64,000 nucleotides of DNA, from assembly GCA_019671005.1 (NCBI GenBank), contig CM033724.1:21987786-22051785 (forward strand), written 5' to 3'. Shown here in pieces: positions 19,897-31,220 of this stretch. Every line of letters begins with the position of its first letter. Position 1 is the first letter of the stretch. This DNA is from Hibiscus mutabilis (taxonomy: Eukaryota; Streptophyta; Magnoliopsida; Malvales; Malvaceae). The translations under genes and the position numbers were made by a program. The notes under the pieces are model-generated. The model worked only from the letters and a program-made list of their open reading frames with translations. It searched no databases and was not told the origin of the DNA.

Positions 19897-21081
19897 GGGT
19901 ACACTACCATAATGGTCCATTTCGTTTCAGTTTAGTTCACTTTTGGCCATTGATTTAACATTTTTGTTTTTTAAACTTGTGATCATCTGAACATTTATTG
20001 CCGTTAAATTTTAACAAGAAGCTAATTTGACAGTGGTAAAAGTAAAAATGACCAGTCAAATACGCATGAGACTCTTTTATAGTGAACCAAGTCCTCAAAA
20101 CCCATCCATTGATGGAAAAAGCTTGGATTTTTTTCCAATGTTTTGTTCATATGCATGGAGCTTTGTTTAAAAAATTGAAGACTTCTTCATACTTGTCTGG
20201 GTACACCACAAAAGAATAAACAACTTTCTTATAAGAATTATACACCAGCAAAGACATTAGATGCAACCAAAGAAATTAATATAAACATTCATTGGTCTTA
20301 TAATGCACCGAAAGTGGTATTCCTATGTATACGAACATCTTTGAACAAAAAAAATGCATATAAACATCCTGAGTTTATATTTGTGTATCCCATTTTTACA
20401 TTTCAAAAAACAGAAAACAACAATAATCAAGCTTACCAACCCCAGAAGATACTTTATCAACATTGTGTGTGTGTGACCATTAAGAGAAAACCCAAACTAA
20501 GCATCTTCTTATAAACATCGGTATCTTCCTTGATTCTCATATTATCAAACAAAACTTCATATAAACTGTATATGAAACAACAGTAGCAAAACATCCTTTT
20601 ACTCTCATTTCTTCCCATGTTTCCATTGTCCCATCAACATGAAAGCCAATGCAAAATCGAAGTATAAGTAATAACTTCAATTTTCAAGCCCTTTTCTTGC
20701 ATTGCTAAAACAAATACTTCATCCACGAAACCTTCTCAGTTTCTCCAAAAATATCCAGCATTGTTGTGTAAGTGAATTGATCACGCTTAAAGCCTCTAAG
20801 TTTATCGACCCTAGTTGAAAAAAAAATCCATGCTTTTTTCATAGGTGGATGGGTTTTGAGGACTTGGATCACTATAAAAGAATCTCATGTGTATTTGACT
20901 AGTCTTTTTTATTTTTAACCCTGCCAAGTCAACTTCCCGTTAAAATTTAACGGAAATAAACGTTCGGGCTACCACATGTTTAAAAAACGAAAACATAAGT
21001 AAGTACAACGTTAATTTTTTTAAATTGGTGACTAAAAGTGAATAAAATTAAAACGCAAATGACCCTTACAGCAGTTTACCC
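19897..21081. mobile_element. Long-TIR DNA element (Mutator-like), 1.19 kb
   Basis: The left arm (19,897-20,134) and right arm (20,817-21,081) are inverted copies of about 240-265 bp. The ends read GGGTACACTACC and, inverted, GGGTAAACTGCTG. Shared blocks include CCGTTAAATTTTAAC, GTCAAATACGCATGAGA and CAAGTCCTCAAAACCCATCC. The flanks are AAAAAAAAA and AAAAAGAAA, a possible 9-bp target duplication as in Mutator-like elements, though low in complexity. The 680-bp centre has no transposase that I can see, so the element is non-autonomous. It ends 276 bp before the VPS45 start codon. Confidence 0.78.
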
Positions 21082-21357
21082 AAAAAGAAAGAAAGAAAGA
21101 AAGAAAAGGGAACTACAGCGGTACGTGGCGTAGAAATCCTTTTCCGTTTTCGCATTTTCTGTTGCCCTCTTTGAAAAAAATAAAGAAAAATTCTATTGCC
21201 CTCAACGTCCAACGCTTAAAGCCTGAACCAGATCTGGATCTTCTCTTACTAAAAGAAGAAGAAAACGTTCCAACTTCGCTGCAACACCGTCGCTCGTTTA
21301 CTAGATCGCCAATCACAGCCGTCGATCCTAAAGGGTTAGGTTTAGACAAAATCAAAG
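21082..21357 (+). promoter_or_regulatory. VPS45: VPS45 proximal promoter and 5' UTR
   Basis: The space between the long-TIR element and the VPS45 ATG. It starts with a GAAA microsatellite (21,086-21,107) and holds an ACGTG core (TACGTGGC near 21,122), a common plant G-box-like site. No clear TATA box is seen, as is frequent in housekeeping genes. The transcription start cannot be placed by eye, and the promoter may extend into or across the inserted element. Confidence 0.5.
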
Positions 21358-24300
21358 ATGGTGCTGGTTTCGGCTGTACGGGATTACGTTAACCGGATGT
21401 TACAAGACATATCCGGCATGAAAGTCCTCATTCTTGATTCTCAAACTGTAATGAAATTTTCTGCTTTTGATTCGTGTTTACCTTAATTTTATCTGAATAA
21501 GTTATAAGTTATTGTTTTCACTTTTATCATTAATTCTAAATATAAGATCACTTCTATCGGAAATAGATTAGTCGAGAAGTTGTTGTGAACTTTGGGTAGA
21601 AATATTCGGATATGATGATTTTTTTTTGCAGACTGAAGTAGTTGGAGGAGCTCTTTTCCATCTTTTATAGCAGGCTATTAGGATTTACATATAAATTTGA
21701 AAGCAAACATGGTTGCTATAATGGTACACGTGTATTAAAGTTCTTGTTGATTCTTTTTATCTCTCTGTTTTTCGACTGCCTTTGGTTTAAAATTGATGAT
21801 ATTGATAGTGAGCTGCTTAAGGAGAAAATCTGGCTTACATTCTTGTTTGAAGTCCTGGTTGTAGTTTAGTCTAAGAATTAGGAGGGATTGGATAAGAGAG
21901 GAAGGGGGATTCTAGAGTTCCCATTATTTGCTTTAATCAAGAATAAAAAAGTAGAAAAGGAAAACGAAAGCAAGGTGTAAAAGGAGGGTATGGTTCCCTC
22001 TTCCTCCCCTTCCCTTCCCTTCCCTTCCCTCAATCCATACAAGTCCTAAAAGTTTCTCTTCCAAGATTATGACAGTTTAGAACATTTGGTAGAGATGACT
22101 TCTTTACCCCAACAGATATCTCGATATGTGCTGGGGTCTTTCGTTATTTTTCTAACACCTTTTGTACTGTACAATTTTAGTCCCAAAGGCCAATCACTAT
22201 CCACATGAGTTACCAATTGAATGTTCTGTTGTTACAATTTCATACGGGATGAAACAGTAGTTCTGTTTGCAGTGCATTTTTGTTATGAGAATTGAATATT
22301 AGATTTTGGCGTTTTCCTTTTTCCCATATATATATATATATACAGGTTTTTCATGGATAAGAATATACTTAAAGATAATAAATGGGTCTTTAAAAAGGAA
22401 AAGAGAAATGTGATTTTGATTATGGGTAATTTATTCTGTGTTTTGAGCCACAGGTTAGCATTGTAAGTGTTGTTTATTCACAATCAGAGCTACTTCAGAA
22501 AGAGGTATTTTTGGTAGAATTGATAGACTCCATTTCCAAGTCAAAAGAATCTATGTTGCATCTCAAGGCAGTTTACTTCCTTCGGCCTACATCAGAAAAT
22601 ATTCAGTATATGCGGCGTCAGCTATCTAATCCTAGGTTTGGAGAGTACCACTTATGTAAGTTCTTTGTATCTTTCAATATTTGATTTGGCTGTAATTGCA
22701 ATTTTATTTTACTGTGATACGGAAAATTGTCTTATTAACCGTCTTAGATTTTTCTTGTGGTCCTTTTCACCTCATTGGGTTTTGCAGTTTTTTCCAACAT
22801 GTTGAAAGATACTCAGATTCATCTTTTAGCTGATTCAGATGAACAAGAGGTTGTCCAGCAAGTCCAGGTACATATAATACACTGATGTTATTTTTCCTTT
22901 TCTTTTTGTCCGGATTGTATAGCTTGCAGTTCTTTGTTTGGCTCTTTATTTAACAGAAAAATCATCAAAACAATGGAATCTAGAATGTACCCGTAGATGG
23001 GTAAATAAACTATGGTATAACAATCTGCTAGAAGATGCAGAAAGAGGGTCATTTCCTGTGCATTAGTAAGATCTCCAGATGCTAAGGCCATATATTGAAG
23101 TTGTGAGGGCACATTGCTTAATTAAAAAAAATGAGGACTCTTTTTTCATCAAGAGCAACTAACTTTGTATTTTGTAACATCATAAGAGGCCATTCTATTA
23201 AGGGTTTGATCTAATTTATCTGTGGGGAATTTTTTCTCTTTATACCAATAATTATGAACGATGCATTATCGAAATTGATGGGATTGATTTTAAAAGTAGT
23301 TGTGTTAGCATGAAGATTCTATATGTTTATAGTTCAGTTGACCTCTCTATATGATGAACCTGAGTTTTCCTTTGTAGCATATTCCTTTTCTTACATCTCT
23401 GTTGCTATTATTGCATTTTAAGAATATTTCAGAGATGCCCTATACTTCTATTCAGAATTTCAAACTTTGCCTTTTTACCCTTATATAGTGCCCCCCTTGA
23501 TCTTGCAGGAGTTTTATGCAGACTTCATTGCAATTGATCCTTGCCACTTCACTTTAAACATGCCCTCAAATCACTATTATATTCTCCCAGCAGTTGTGGA
23601 CCCTTCTAATTTGCAGCACTTCTGTGACCGAGCAGTTGATGGTATTGGTGCAGTTTTCTTGGCATTGAAGCGAAGACCAATTATTAGATATTCAAAGACC
23701 TCTGATATTGCAAAAAGGATTGCACATGAAACAGCAGTAAGTAAAAGGACATACTAAAATGATTACATATCTGTTTTCTCAAGGACCTCTGATATTGCAA
23801 AAATGATTGCACGTGAAACAACAGTAAGTAAAATGGCAATACTAAAAGTACTACTAACAGTTATACGAACAATTGACTGGAATTTACAAACAGCTATACG
23901 AACAACTGAATGGCATTTACGAATAGAAAATGCTTTAGCTTGTGCTTGATTTATTGTGTCATGACTTGCTCAATATGTATGTCTCTTTGTGTATATATAT
24001 ATATTCATATTTTAGAATAGATTTAAATTTTTGTCATGGATAAGAAGCTTTAAGTTTTTCCAGAAATTTGGAGTCATGAAAAGTAGCTAATTTTATTCTT
24101 ATTTTTTGTTGTGTTCTGTGAATCTAACAGAAACTAATGTACCAACAAGAAAGTGGTCTTTTTGACTTTAGACGAATGGAAATGTCTCCGTTGTTGCTGA
24201 TAGTTGACAGAAGGGATGATCCTGTTACTCCATTACTGAACCAATGGACCTATCAGGTACATGTAGTTGTGACTCATTTGTAGCAACTTCTTAAAGGTAA

Positions 24301-27300
24301 ACAATGCATCCTGTTACTTTCATATGGGTAGAAACATTTACTGAGTTACTTTTTGCAGGCAATGGTTCATGAATTGATAGGTATCCAGGATAACAAAGTG
24401 GATTTGAGAAGCATTGGAAAACTCCCCAAAGATCAGCAGGTTGATTGCATGTTCTCTCTGTCATACACATTTGTTTTTATATTACAAAGGTTTATCTTTG
24501 TGGTCTCATGCTTTCAGGAAGTTGTGCTTTCATCAGAACAAGATGCTTTCTTCAAAACTAACATGTATGAAAACTTTGGAGATATCGGAATGAATATCAA
24601 GCGAATGGTGGATGATTTTCAACAAGTTGCTAAAAGCAACCAAAATATACAGACAATAGGTTCGTATGAGACAATTGAATGTTTCAAATTGATTAATAAT
24701 TCTTTTTGTTGATTATATTACTTATTGCCAGATTAGGTGATTTAATTATTATGCTTTGATTATGCAGAGGACATGGCCAAATTTGTAGACAATTACCCCG
24801 AGTATAGAAAAATGCATGGGAATGTCTCGAAGCACGTCACATTGGTAACAGAAATGAGCAAAATTGTTGAAGAGAGAAAGCTTATGTTGGTTTCAGAAAC
24901 TGAGCAGGAGTTGGCTTGCAATGGGGGGCAAGTTGCTGCTTTTGAGGTACTGTACATGTGTTTGTTTTATCTATGTTTCATTCTTTTTATGGTTCCATAT
25001 CTGTTTTCGTCTTAAGCATATCAGTTGGTTGTGCATTACAACTTGTTCTTCCATTAAGATACAAAATACATTTACAAATTTAATGCTATTAATTTGATCT
25101 TAGGAGTTGCATGGGGGCGTTACATATGTTGTTAGGGATGTTAAAACTGCAGCTTCTTAGAATGATTAAGATTGATCAATAAAAGCTACTATTGAAATGG
25201 ATAGATGATGACTGCCTGTTATCATGTGAAATTGAAATAGTTGTCAAGCGGTACCAGTTGGTTCAATATCTATAATTAAGTAAGCTTATTTTTGTCTCTA
25301 ACAGAGATCTTGTTTTAATAAAAGGAAAGATTTTAGGGAATATATTTTTGCACCGAATTACATGAGTGTAGCAAAAGAGTTTATGGAAGAATATCTAAGC
25401 AACAATTTTTCTTGTAACACCTAAACCCGACCCAACCTGACCAATCCGAAAGATCCAGAATGTCGCATTCGGTCACTCCGAAACATTTCAATCATATTCA
25501 ATAAAACTTTTAAGTAGGGTGATATCATAAAATAATAATAAATTTGTAGCACAAAATAGAGAGCTCCAAAGTGTAATACAACATATATCAAAATAATAGA
25601 GCAATTGAGATCCATTTATTGGCTGAGTGGTCAAGGATGCTCATGTTGTCCCACATGTTGTATGGGCTCGGATCCTGATATTTTCCAGAATTGTGTTTAC
25701 TTCTCTTCTTAATAAAAATAATAGTGCAATAGAGTTATAGACCCAAAATTACAATAAGGTTTTATGAATACATAGCCCAATAATAGATGAGGTGTTGGAA
25801 TCCTGCACTGATGGTGCTCGGGCACGAACAATTTACTCACATCCGGACGCCGAGTTTTACAAGCTCAAGGAGACACTTCTACTCTGTTATATTTCATGTA
25901 GTTTATAAACAGAAACATGTAATGGAAGTATAGGCATATAGACATGAGTCTAACATTTATCATCATCGTAACGACATTGTTTATCGCAGCATTCAATCAA
26001 ACATCCAACAATACTTAATCCGCATGACAACAATAGTAATACTAATAGCACCTGGAACACACTAAGCGTCAGACTATATAATTGGTAGTGGTACTTGAAA
26101 CACACAAACAAGTATTACTTTCACACCGTAGATATATAAGTGTTTGGTACATGAAACTCACCAAGCATCGAGCAACACGATCTTCGGGCATTCATATCCC
26201 ATATCATACATAATCCACACATTAAGTAGTGCCCACAAGGCCACATTACAATCATCGTACTACTCAATCATTGAATCACACTCCACGCGTGTTGTCACAA
26301 AGTTTCTTATCACCTAAGACTCGTTTAGGCCTAATCGATTATTCACAAGGAAAATTTGATCATTTAGCTTCTTATGAACGTTAATTAGGTCTATCAAATC
26401 ATGACTAAGGTTCCTAGAATGATATCAACCTATTAACACTGTGGATATCGATAGTCACCGAGGAGTATATGTACCAACCTATGAGTATGATACCACTCAA
26501 TGAGTATCGATATCGAACGAGCAGTATTGATATCCCATGAAGGTGGTATCGATATTCACCCAGAAATCTGCCTAGTTTTTGCCTGTGCTTATATAGAATC
26601 GGAATCGTATGAAACGAGTACTCATACTGGAACCAAGAAATTGCATTTTCAGCCCCGAAAATCTAGTCTAAAACCTCTAAAGGATTGCTTTAAGGCCATA
26701 GTTGATTGCTAAGTCTTATGAAAGTTGTAAGGGGTCATTTAACACCATTTTTACCATCTTTTACCGACAAATACTCTTGTTTGATCATAAAAGTTCCTTT
26801 CTTCAGTTAGCACCCACTTTTCTCTTATCCTCGTTTACTAGAACGTCCCTAACCTCTTTCACTAATCAAACAAGTGTAAAATGAATTACTAACATGAATA
26901 AAGAGTTAAAGGAAGTAAAGAAACGAACTTAAGAGTGTTAAAAATGAGCTAGAATTAGCTTAAGAAAGCTAACAAGGCTTAAATCCTATATTAACCCCAA
27001 GATAGCTTCACATCTTTTAGGGAAAATGATGAGCTTTTCTTGAAGCTCTAGAGATGCTAATTACAAAACCTATCTTCTCAATTCTCGGATAATGAGTTTG
27101 GGTTATAAAGATGAGATATTTAATGGCTAAAAGCTAGGGTTTTGGGAGAGGAAGAAAGGAGAAAGAGAGGATGAAAAGATGGTGAAGAAAGATGATGAAA
27201 TGGTAAGGTTATGCCACCTCCAAATCAAATCAATGGGATATTTAGCCTCTTTTTGAACAATGGTCTAATTGTCCCATTAAACCTTCGTTTTGTACTTCAT

Positions 27301-29882
27301 AATTCAAAAATGTCATTTTTATGTCAAACCAAGCCCAATTCTCACCTAAAGAGGCCCAAACTTGCCAAATGGCTTCAATCACCTTACTAAACCATCAGAA
27401 CCATGACTCGGGTCAACACTAAATCATTGAATCAGAAATTTGGGCCATTACATTCCCCCTTACGATACACTCTTGGAAACAAAAATTTAGAATGAAGAAA
27501 TAATATTTAATTGTGTCCAAAATACCTGATGCTATTTGTTGACAGGCATGATTAAGACTGCAAACCCTCAAAAGCCTGGAAAGGTATAAGAAGCCTATGA
27601 CGAGCTCCTCTTTAATGGGGTTTACCGTTACGTTTTCGTATTTATTTTCTATTTTTGATGCTTCATTAGGAGCTATCCTGTCATTACATCTTTGGAAATA
27701 GTGGCCAATATGCTAATGAATACAATAAAGGAACATTAATTTCCCAAGTAGATGTCTAAAGGAATTAGGACGAACAAATATGGAAGAAATATAAGTTATA
27801 TATTAACCTTGAATTCTTATTGAACATGATCAATAGCTTGTATAATTAAATATCAGATCTATATCCAACTGATTATGATAAAATAATCACTATACATAGA
27901 AACAGAGACCGTGATTTATTTACGATACACATTATGCTGCAACAACTTTTGTCCCTGGTTATGCGCATCAAGTTTTCTGTTAACCCATCATTTAGCCCTA
28001 CCTTTTCTTACCATGTACAAATCAAAATTGGATCACAGGATTTGTTTGTCATTTGATTCAGTAGTGGTTATTTTTAGTTTACTGTTATGAGATATAGATC
28101 ATACTCCATTCAACTATTACATTTTGAAGATGATCACGTGATAAAATTTTAAATTCCGGATGCACTTGACAATCTCTGACATCTTACTTTTTATATGAAT
28201 TTCTGCAGGCAGTGAACAATCTTTTAAACAATGAAAGCATATCTGATATTGACCGACTTCGCCTAGTAATGTTGTATGCTTTGCGCTATGAGAAGGAGAG
28301 CCCCGTCCAATTGATGCAGCTATTTAACAAACTGGCATCTCGGTCTGCCAAGTACAAGCCAGGGGTAACATAATGAACATGCAAATTCTTTTGCTTGGAA
28401 TTCCTGTCATAGTAATTTTATTTAGTCTTTTCCTGCGCACGTGTGTCCATTTTTATATTTGTTTGTAGGTTACCATCCTTGACCAGAATTTAATGTTAAT
28501 CAATCATGATTGTTTTTTTCAACCAGAAATCTCTTCTGGCAATCTAGTTATCTGAATAAACATTTTTCTAGTTAGCATATCTGTTCTCTATGCTATGCAG
28601 TCTGTCATTACTCTTTGGTTAATTCTCTCTGTGATGTTGAATCAGTCAGCAATCTTGTTATAAGAATTATTCTTCTATTCTTGTTGCCACTTAATGAGAG
28701 AAAACTGGTTGCAATTTGTTGCCGATTGTGGAACAGCTTGTCCAATTTCTCCTAAAGCAAGCAGGGGTTGATAAGCGCACTGGTGATCTTTATGGAAACC
28801 GTGATTTTCTAAATATTGCTCGCAACATGGCTCGTGGACTAAAGGTCTGATGGAAAAGGTTTTACATATTTGCTTGCAGATTGTTTCGTCTTTTGCTTAT
28901 AGATTATTTTTCGAACTTTTCTTGCCAGGGGGTTGAGAATGTCTACACCCAGCACCAGCCTCTTCTTTTCCAAACTATGGAAAGCATAATCAAAGGACGG
29001 CTGAGAGATGTGGACTACCCTTATGTTGGAAATCATTTTCAGCAGGGCAGGTTTGTTACTATTAGTAAAGTTTTCCAACTATTTCAAGGAAGTTTGCAGT
29101 TAATCTCTGTTTACTGAACAACCGTATAGTGATGTCCCTTGGTATTTAAGCTTTGCATATTTGGTTCTTTGCTGGCCTCCTGTGAAGTTGATGCTTGAAG
29201 ATTTGAGTAACCACCTGAAACACATATGGCTTGGCTCATTTGCAGCCGTAGAACTGGCATTACCTGTTGCATCACATGATGTCACAATGCCCGAGGGCAT
29301 TTTTTTATTAAATAGAGGTATTACATTCCCAAAGAAATGCAGGGATTCGAACCTATACAATATGGGAAAACATGAGGGCATTTTTAGTAGACCATTCATT
29401 TTGGTTAGAACTATGTTGAATCGTTACAATTTTAGGAAAACTTTTCCGTGTCTAAGATGATGTTATTAATGATAAACACATACAAAGATAAAATTTATAA
29501 ACTCAGTGATGCTTGCTCCATCTATATACAGGCCACAAGAGGTAATTATATTCATTGTTGGTGGAACAACCTATGAGGAGTCGCGTTCTGTTGTGCAGCT
29601 AAATGCCAGCAATTCTGGAATTCGTTTTCTACTTGGTGGAACCGCGGTTCTCAACTCTAAGAGGTAGGCTTTGGGTATTCACTGATTCTTATACAAAATC
29701 CGCGCTGGCATGTCAAATAAACTAAAACAGGGGGGAAATGCTTTGTAAATAGTAGATTAAATGTTGGTTTAACAATTGCGGAACTTTGCCTAACCTGCAC
29801 TTGTTTGGCTTCAAAATGCAGGTTTCTGAAGGACTTGGAAGAAGCCCAAGGGATAGCTCGAACGAACGCCAATGTTGTTTAA
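21358..29882 (+). CDS. VPS45: Vacuolar protein sorting-associated protein 45 (Sec1/Munc18 family)
   Basis: VPS45 is an SM protein that binds syntaxins of the trans-Golgi network (TLG2/SYP41 type in plants) and supports SNARE-driven fusion on the route to the vacuole. Exons read from splice sites and protein continuity: 21,358-21,447; 22,454-22,655; 22,788-22,867; 23,509-23,736; 24,131-24,256; 24,359-24,439; 24,518-24,659; 24,768-24,946; 28,209-28,364; 28,737-28,844; 28,929-29,050; 29,532-29,663; 29,822-29,882. All introns are GT-AG. They sum to 1,707 bp, 568 codons plus stop, the family length. The start MVLVSAVRDYVNRMLQDISG and blocks such as DRRDDPVTPLLNQWTYQ, DNYPEYRKMHGNVSKHVTL and QHQPLLFQTMESI agree with plant VPS45. 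The C-terminus ends ARTNANVV. No stop or frameshift is seen, so the gene looks intact. Intron 8 (3.26 kb) is swollen by a solo LTR. Confidence 0.96.
22330..22345. repeat. TA microsatellite in VPS45 intron 1
   Basis: A short (TA)n tract close to 22,330. A similar tract lies near 23,993-24,004 in intron 4. Confidence 0.8.
23782..23843 (+). pseudogene. Duplicate of the exon 4 end with its splice donor
   Basis: This stretch repeats 23,696-23,755: GACCTCTGATATTGCAAAAA then ATTGCACGTGAAACAACA then GTAAGTAAAATGG. It copies the last 40 or so coding bases of exon 4 and the donor site, with a few changes (AGG to ATG, GCA to ACA). The donor GTAAGT is intact. Without a good acceptor in between it is probably not an exon, but it offers a second donor to the splicing machinery. 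Confidence 0.85.
25414..27452 (-). mobile_element. Gypsy-type solo LTR in VPS45 intron 8
   Basis: Plus-strand ends are TGTAACACCTAAACCCGACC and GGGCCATTACA. Read on the minus strand this is TGTAATGGCCCAAATTTC to GGTGTTACA, the form of gypsy LTRs. Length is 2,039 bp. The flanking five bases (TTTCT and TTCCC) match only partly, so the duplication is unproven. No primer site or coding domain adjoins. Its age is unknown. VPS45 exons on both sides are unharmed. Confidence 0.68.
25617..25720 (+). mobile_element. tRNA-derived SINE-like fragment
   Basis: TGGCTGAGTGG at 25,620-25,630 fits the RNA polymerase III A box, and GGCTCGGATCC at 25,665-25,675 is close to the B box GGTTCGANTCC. The spacing of 35 bp is normal for tRNA genes and SINEs. 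The intervening arm does not fold into a full tRNA by eye, so a SINE remnant or a chance match is likelier than a tRNA gene. It lies inside the intron 8 LTR. Confidence 0.4.
29270..29425 (-). mobile_element. Possible SINE remnant in VPS45 intron 11
   Basis: The minus strand carries AGGTTCGAATCCC near 29,342-29,354, a perfect B box, with an A/T-rich tail downstream (AATAAAAAAATG near 29,305-29,320). A matching A box upstream is not clear. This is weak evidence for a tRNA-derived element. Confidence 0.35.
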
Positions 29883-30200
29883 GTCCAAATATCGGTTGAG
29901 AATGAGAAGCATGTAGACAAGCATTTGTGGGTCTTTATAGAAGGATTCAGTTGAGAGGATTGGCTGAGTTATGAAAAGGTGCTACTCGACAAATCAGCTC
30001 ATTGTCTTTAACATGAGACAGATGGTTCAAGGTTCACCATTGCAGAGTAAAAGTGAAAGGTAATATTGGCCAACCCTTGTAATCGTCCAGAACATGCAAT
30101 TTTGTAATTTTGTATTCAAGTATTTTGTTTTCTATTACTGTGTACTACCTCATTGATGCATTTAGTAGTCACCCATGTATTTGTATTCTCATATGATGAT
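29883..30200 (+). other. VPS45: VPS45 3' untranslated region
   Basis: Follows the TAA stop. It is A/T-rich with T-rich and TGTA-containing stretches near 30,095-30,190 (TTTTGTAATTTTGTATTC and similar) that suit plant polyadenylation. The exact end cannot be fixed. From 30,200 to 30,600 I see nothing beyond a G-rich run at 30,510-30,540. Confidence 0.55.
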
Positions 30201-30604
30201 TGTCAAAATAGAAGTTATAGTTTTAATTTTTCAACCTTCCCTTTTTTTGTTCTTTAAAAAATCAATTTTCAAACCTAAGATTTTACTAGTTGAAATCTGA
30301 AATTCCAAAATCCTGAAGCGTTTCCATTTTAAGTACAAGAATAGTCACAGCATCAGGAGAAACATGACTATTAATTGGAATCATTTTATCCCATGCTATT
30401 TACTAAAGGGAACGCACTGGGTATTGTAGTATGATCGGCCATGAGTTGAATCAACAGTCGCAACACAATGTTTTGGTAACTTATTCAATCTCTACGGATC
30501 CTCCCCCCTTATCCGGCGGGGGTGGTGGGTGGGTGGGTTGAACAACTTCGGCACCTTTATCAATATTTCCGCGTTCTCTTGGTAGTTTAACAATAGAAAA
30601 CCAA

Positions 30605-30844
30605 GGAGAAATTATACTATGGTCTGATTTGTCACATCAGTTACGCTTTCGACCAATGAAAACGACTATTACTCTATTTTTTTCATGTATTTTTTTCAAC
30701 TGGTGAATTTTTACTAATATTTTTTATATACCATTTCAAAAATAATTTTTTGGAAATTATATAATGAGAAAATGACGTAAGTAGTTTTCATTTGTTGGGA
30801 TCATGGCTGATGTGGTAAGTTAGACTTATGATATAATTTTTCCC
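30605..30844. mobile_element. MITE with terminal inverted repeats of about 60 bp
   Basis: The left end GGAGAAATTATACTATGGTC with TGTCACATCAG and CCAATGAAAACGACT matches the inverted right end GGGAAAAATTATATCATAAG with CCACATCAGCC and AAATGAAAACTACTT. Length is 240 bp with no coding capacity. Target duplication is not clear, so the superfamily is open. Confidence 0.75.
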
Positions 30845-31063
30845 GAACAAAAAATTAACAAGTAGTTTTAGCGAAAAAGAGAATAATGTTTATTCTAGTA
30901 GATTAGGGTTTGAGCACCTGTGCATGCTATGTGTCTTGTCAACAGGTTAAGAAAAAGTATAAACATATAGTGCTTTGTAATCAAACCAGTAAGAAAAAAA
31001 TAAACAGAGAAATGTTAAACGCAATTTAATGATTTTTCTTTTATGGCTTAATACCAAAATAAG

Positions 31064-31220
31064 TGCCCAAACTATCTCATTTTCTTTTTTTAAGCCTAAA
31101 CTTTTTTTGCCCCTTTAAGTTTCCAAACTATTTCTCTTTTCCCTTTTAGGTGCCTAAACTATTTTTTTACCCTTTTAGGTGCCCAAACTATTATTTTTTG
31201 TCCCTTTTAGATGCCCAAAT
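31064..31220. repeat. Tandem repeat of about 37 bp, five diverged units
   Basis: Units of the type CCCTTTTAGGTGCCCAAACTA followed by a T run repeat from 31,064 up to the gypsy LTR. Such reduplicated ends with a GTGCCCAAACTA core are seen at the termini of some plant DNA elements. The other end is not found here. Confidence 0.7.

Noticed and set aside
21162..21392. A 76-codon ORF overlapping the VPS45 start
   Set aside because: It is in another frame across the 5' UTR and exon 1, and the VPS45 protein start is clear at 21,358.
25617..25720. A functional tRNA gene
   Set aside because: A and B box-like sequences are present but no full cloverleaf or acceptor stem could be drawn, so only a SINE-like call is made.
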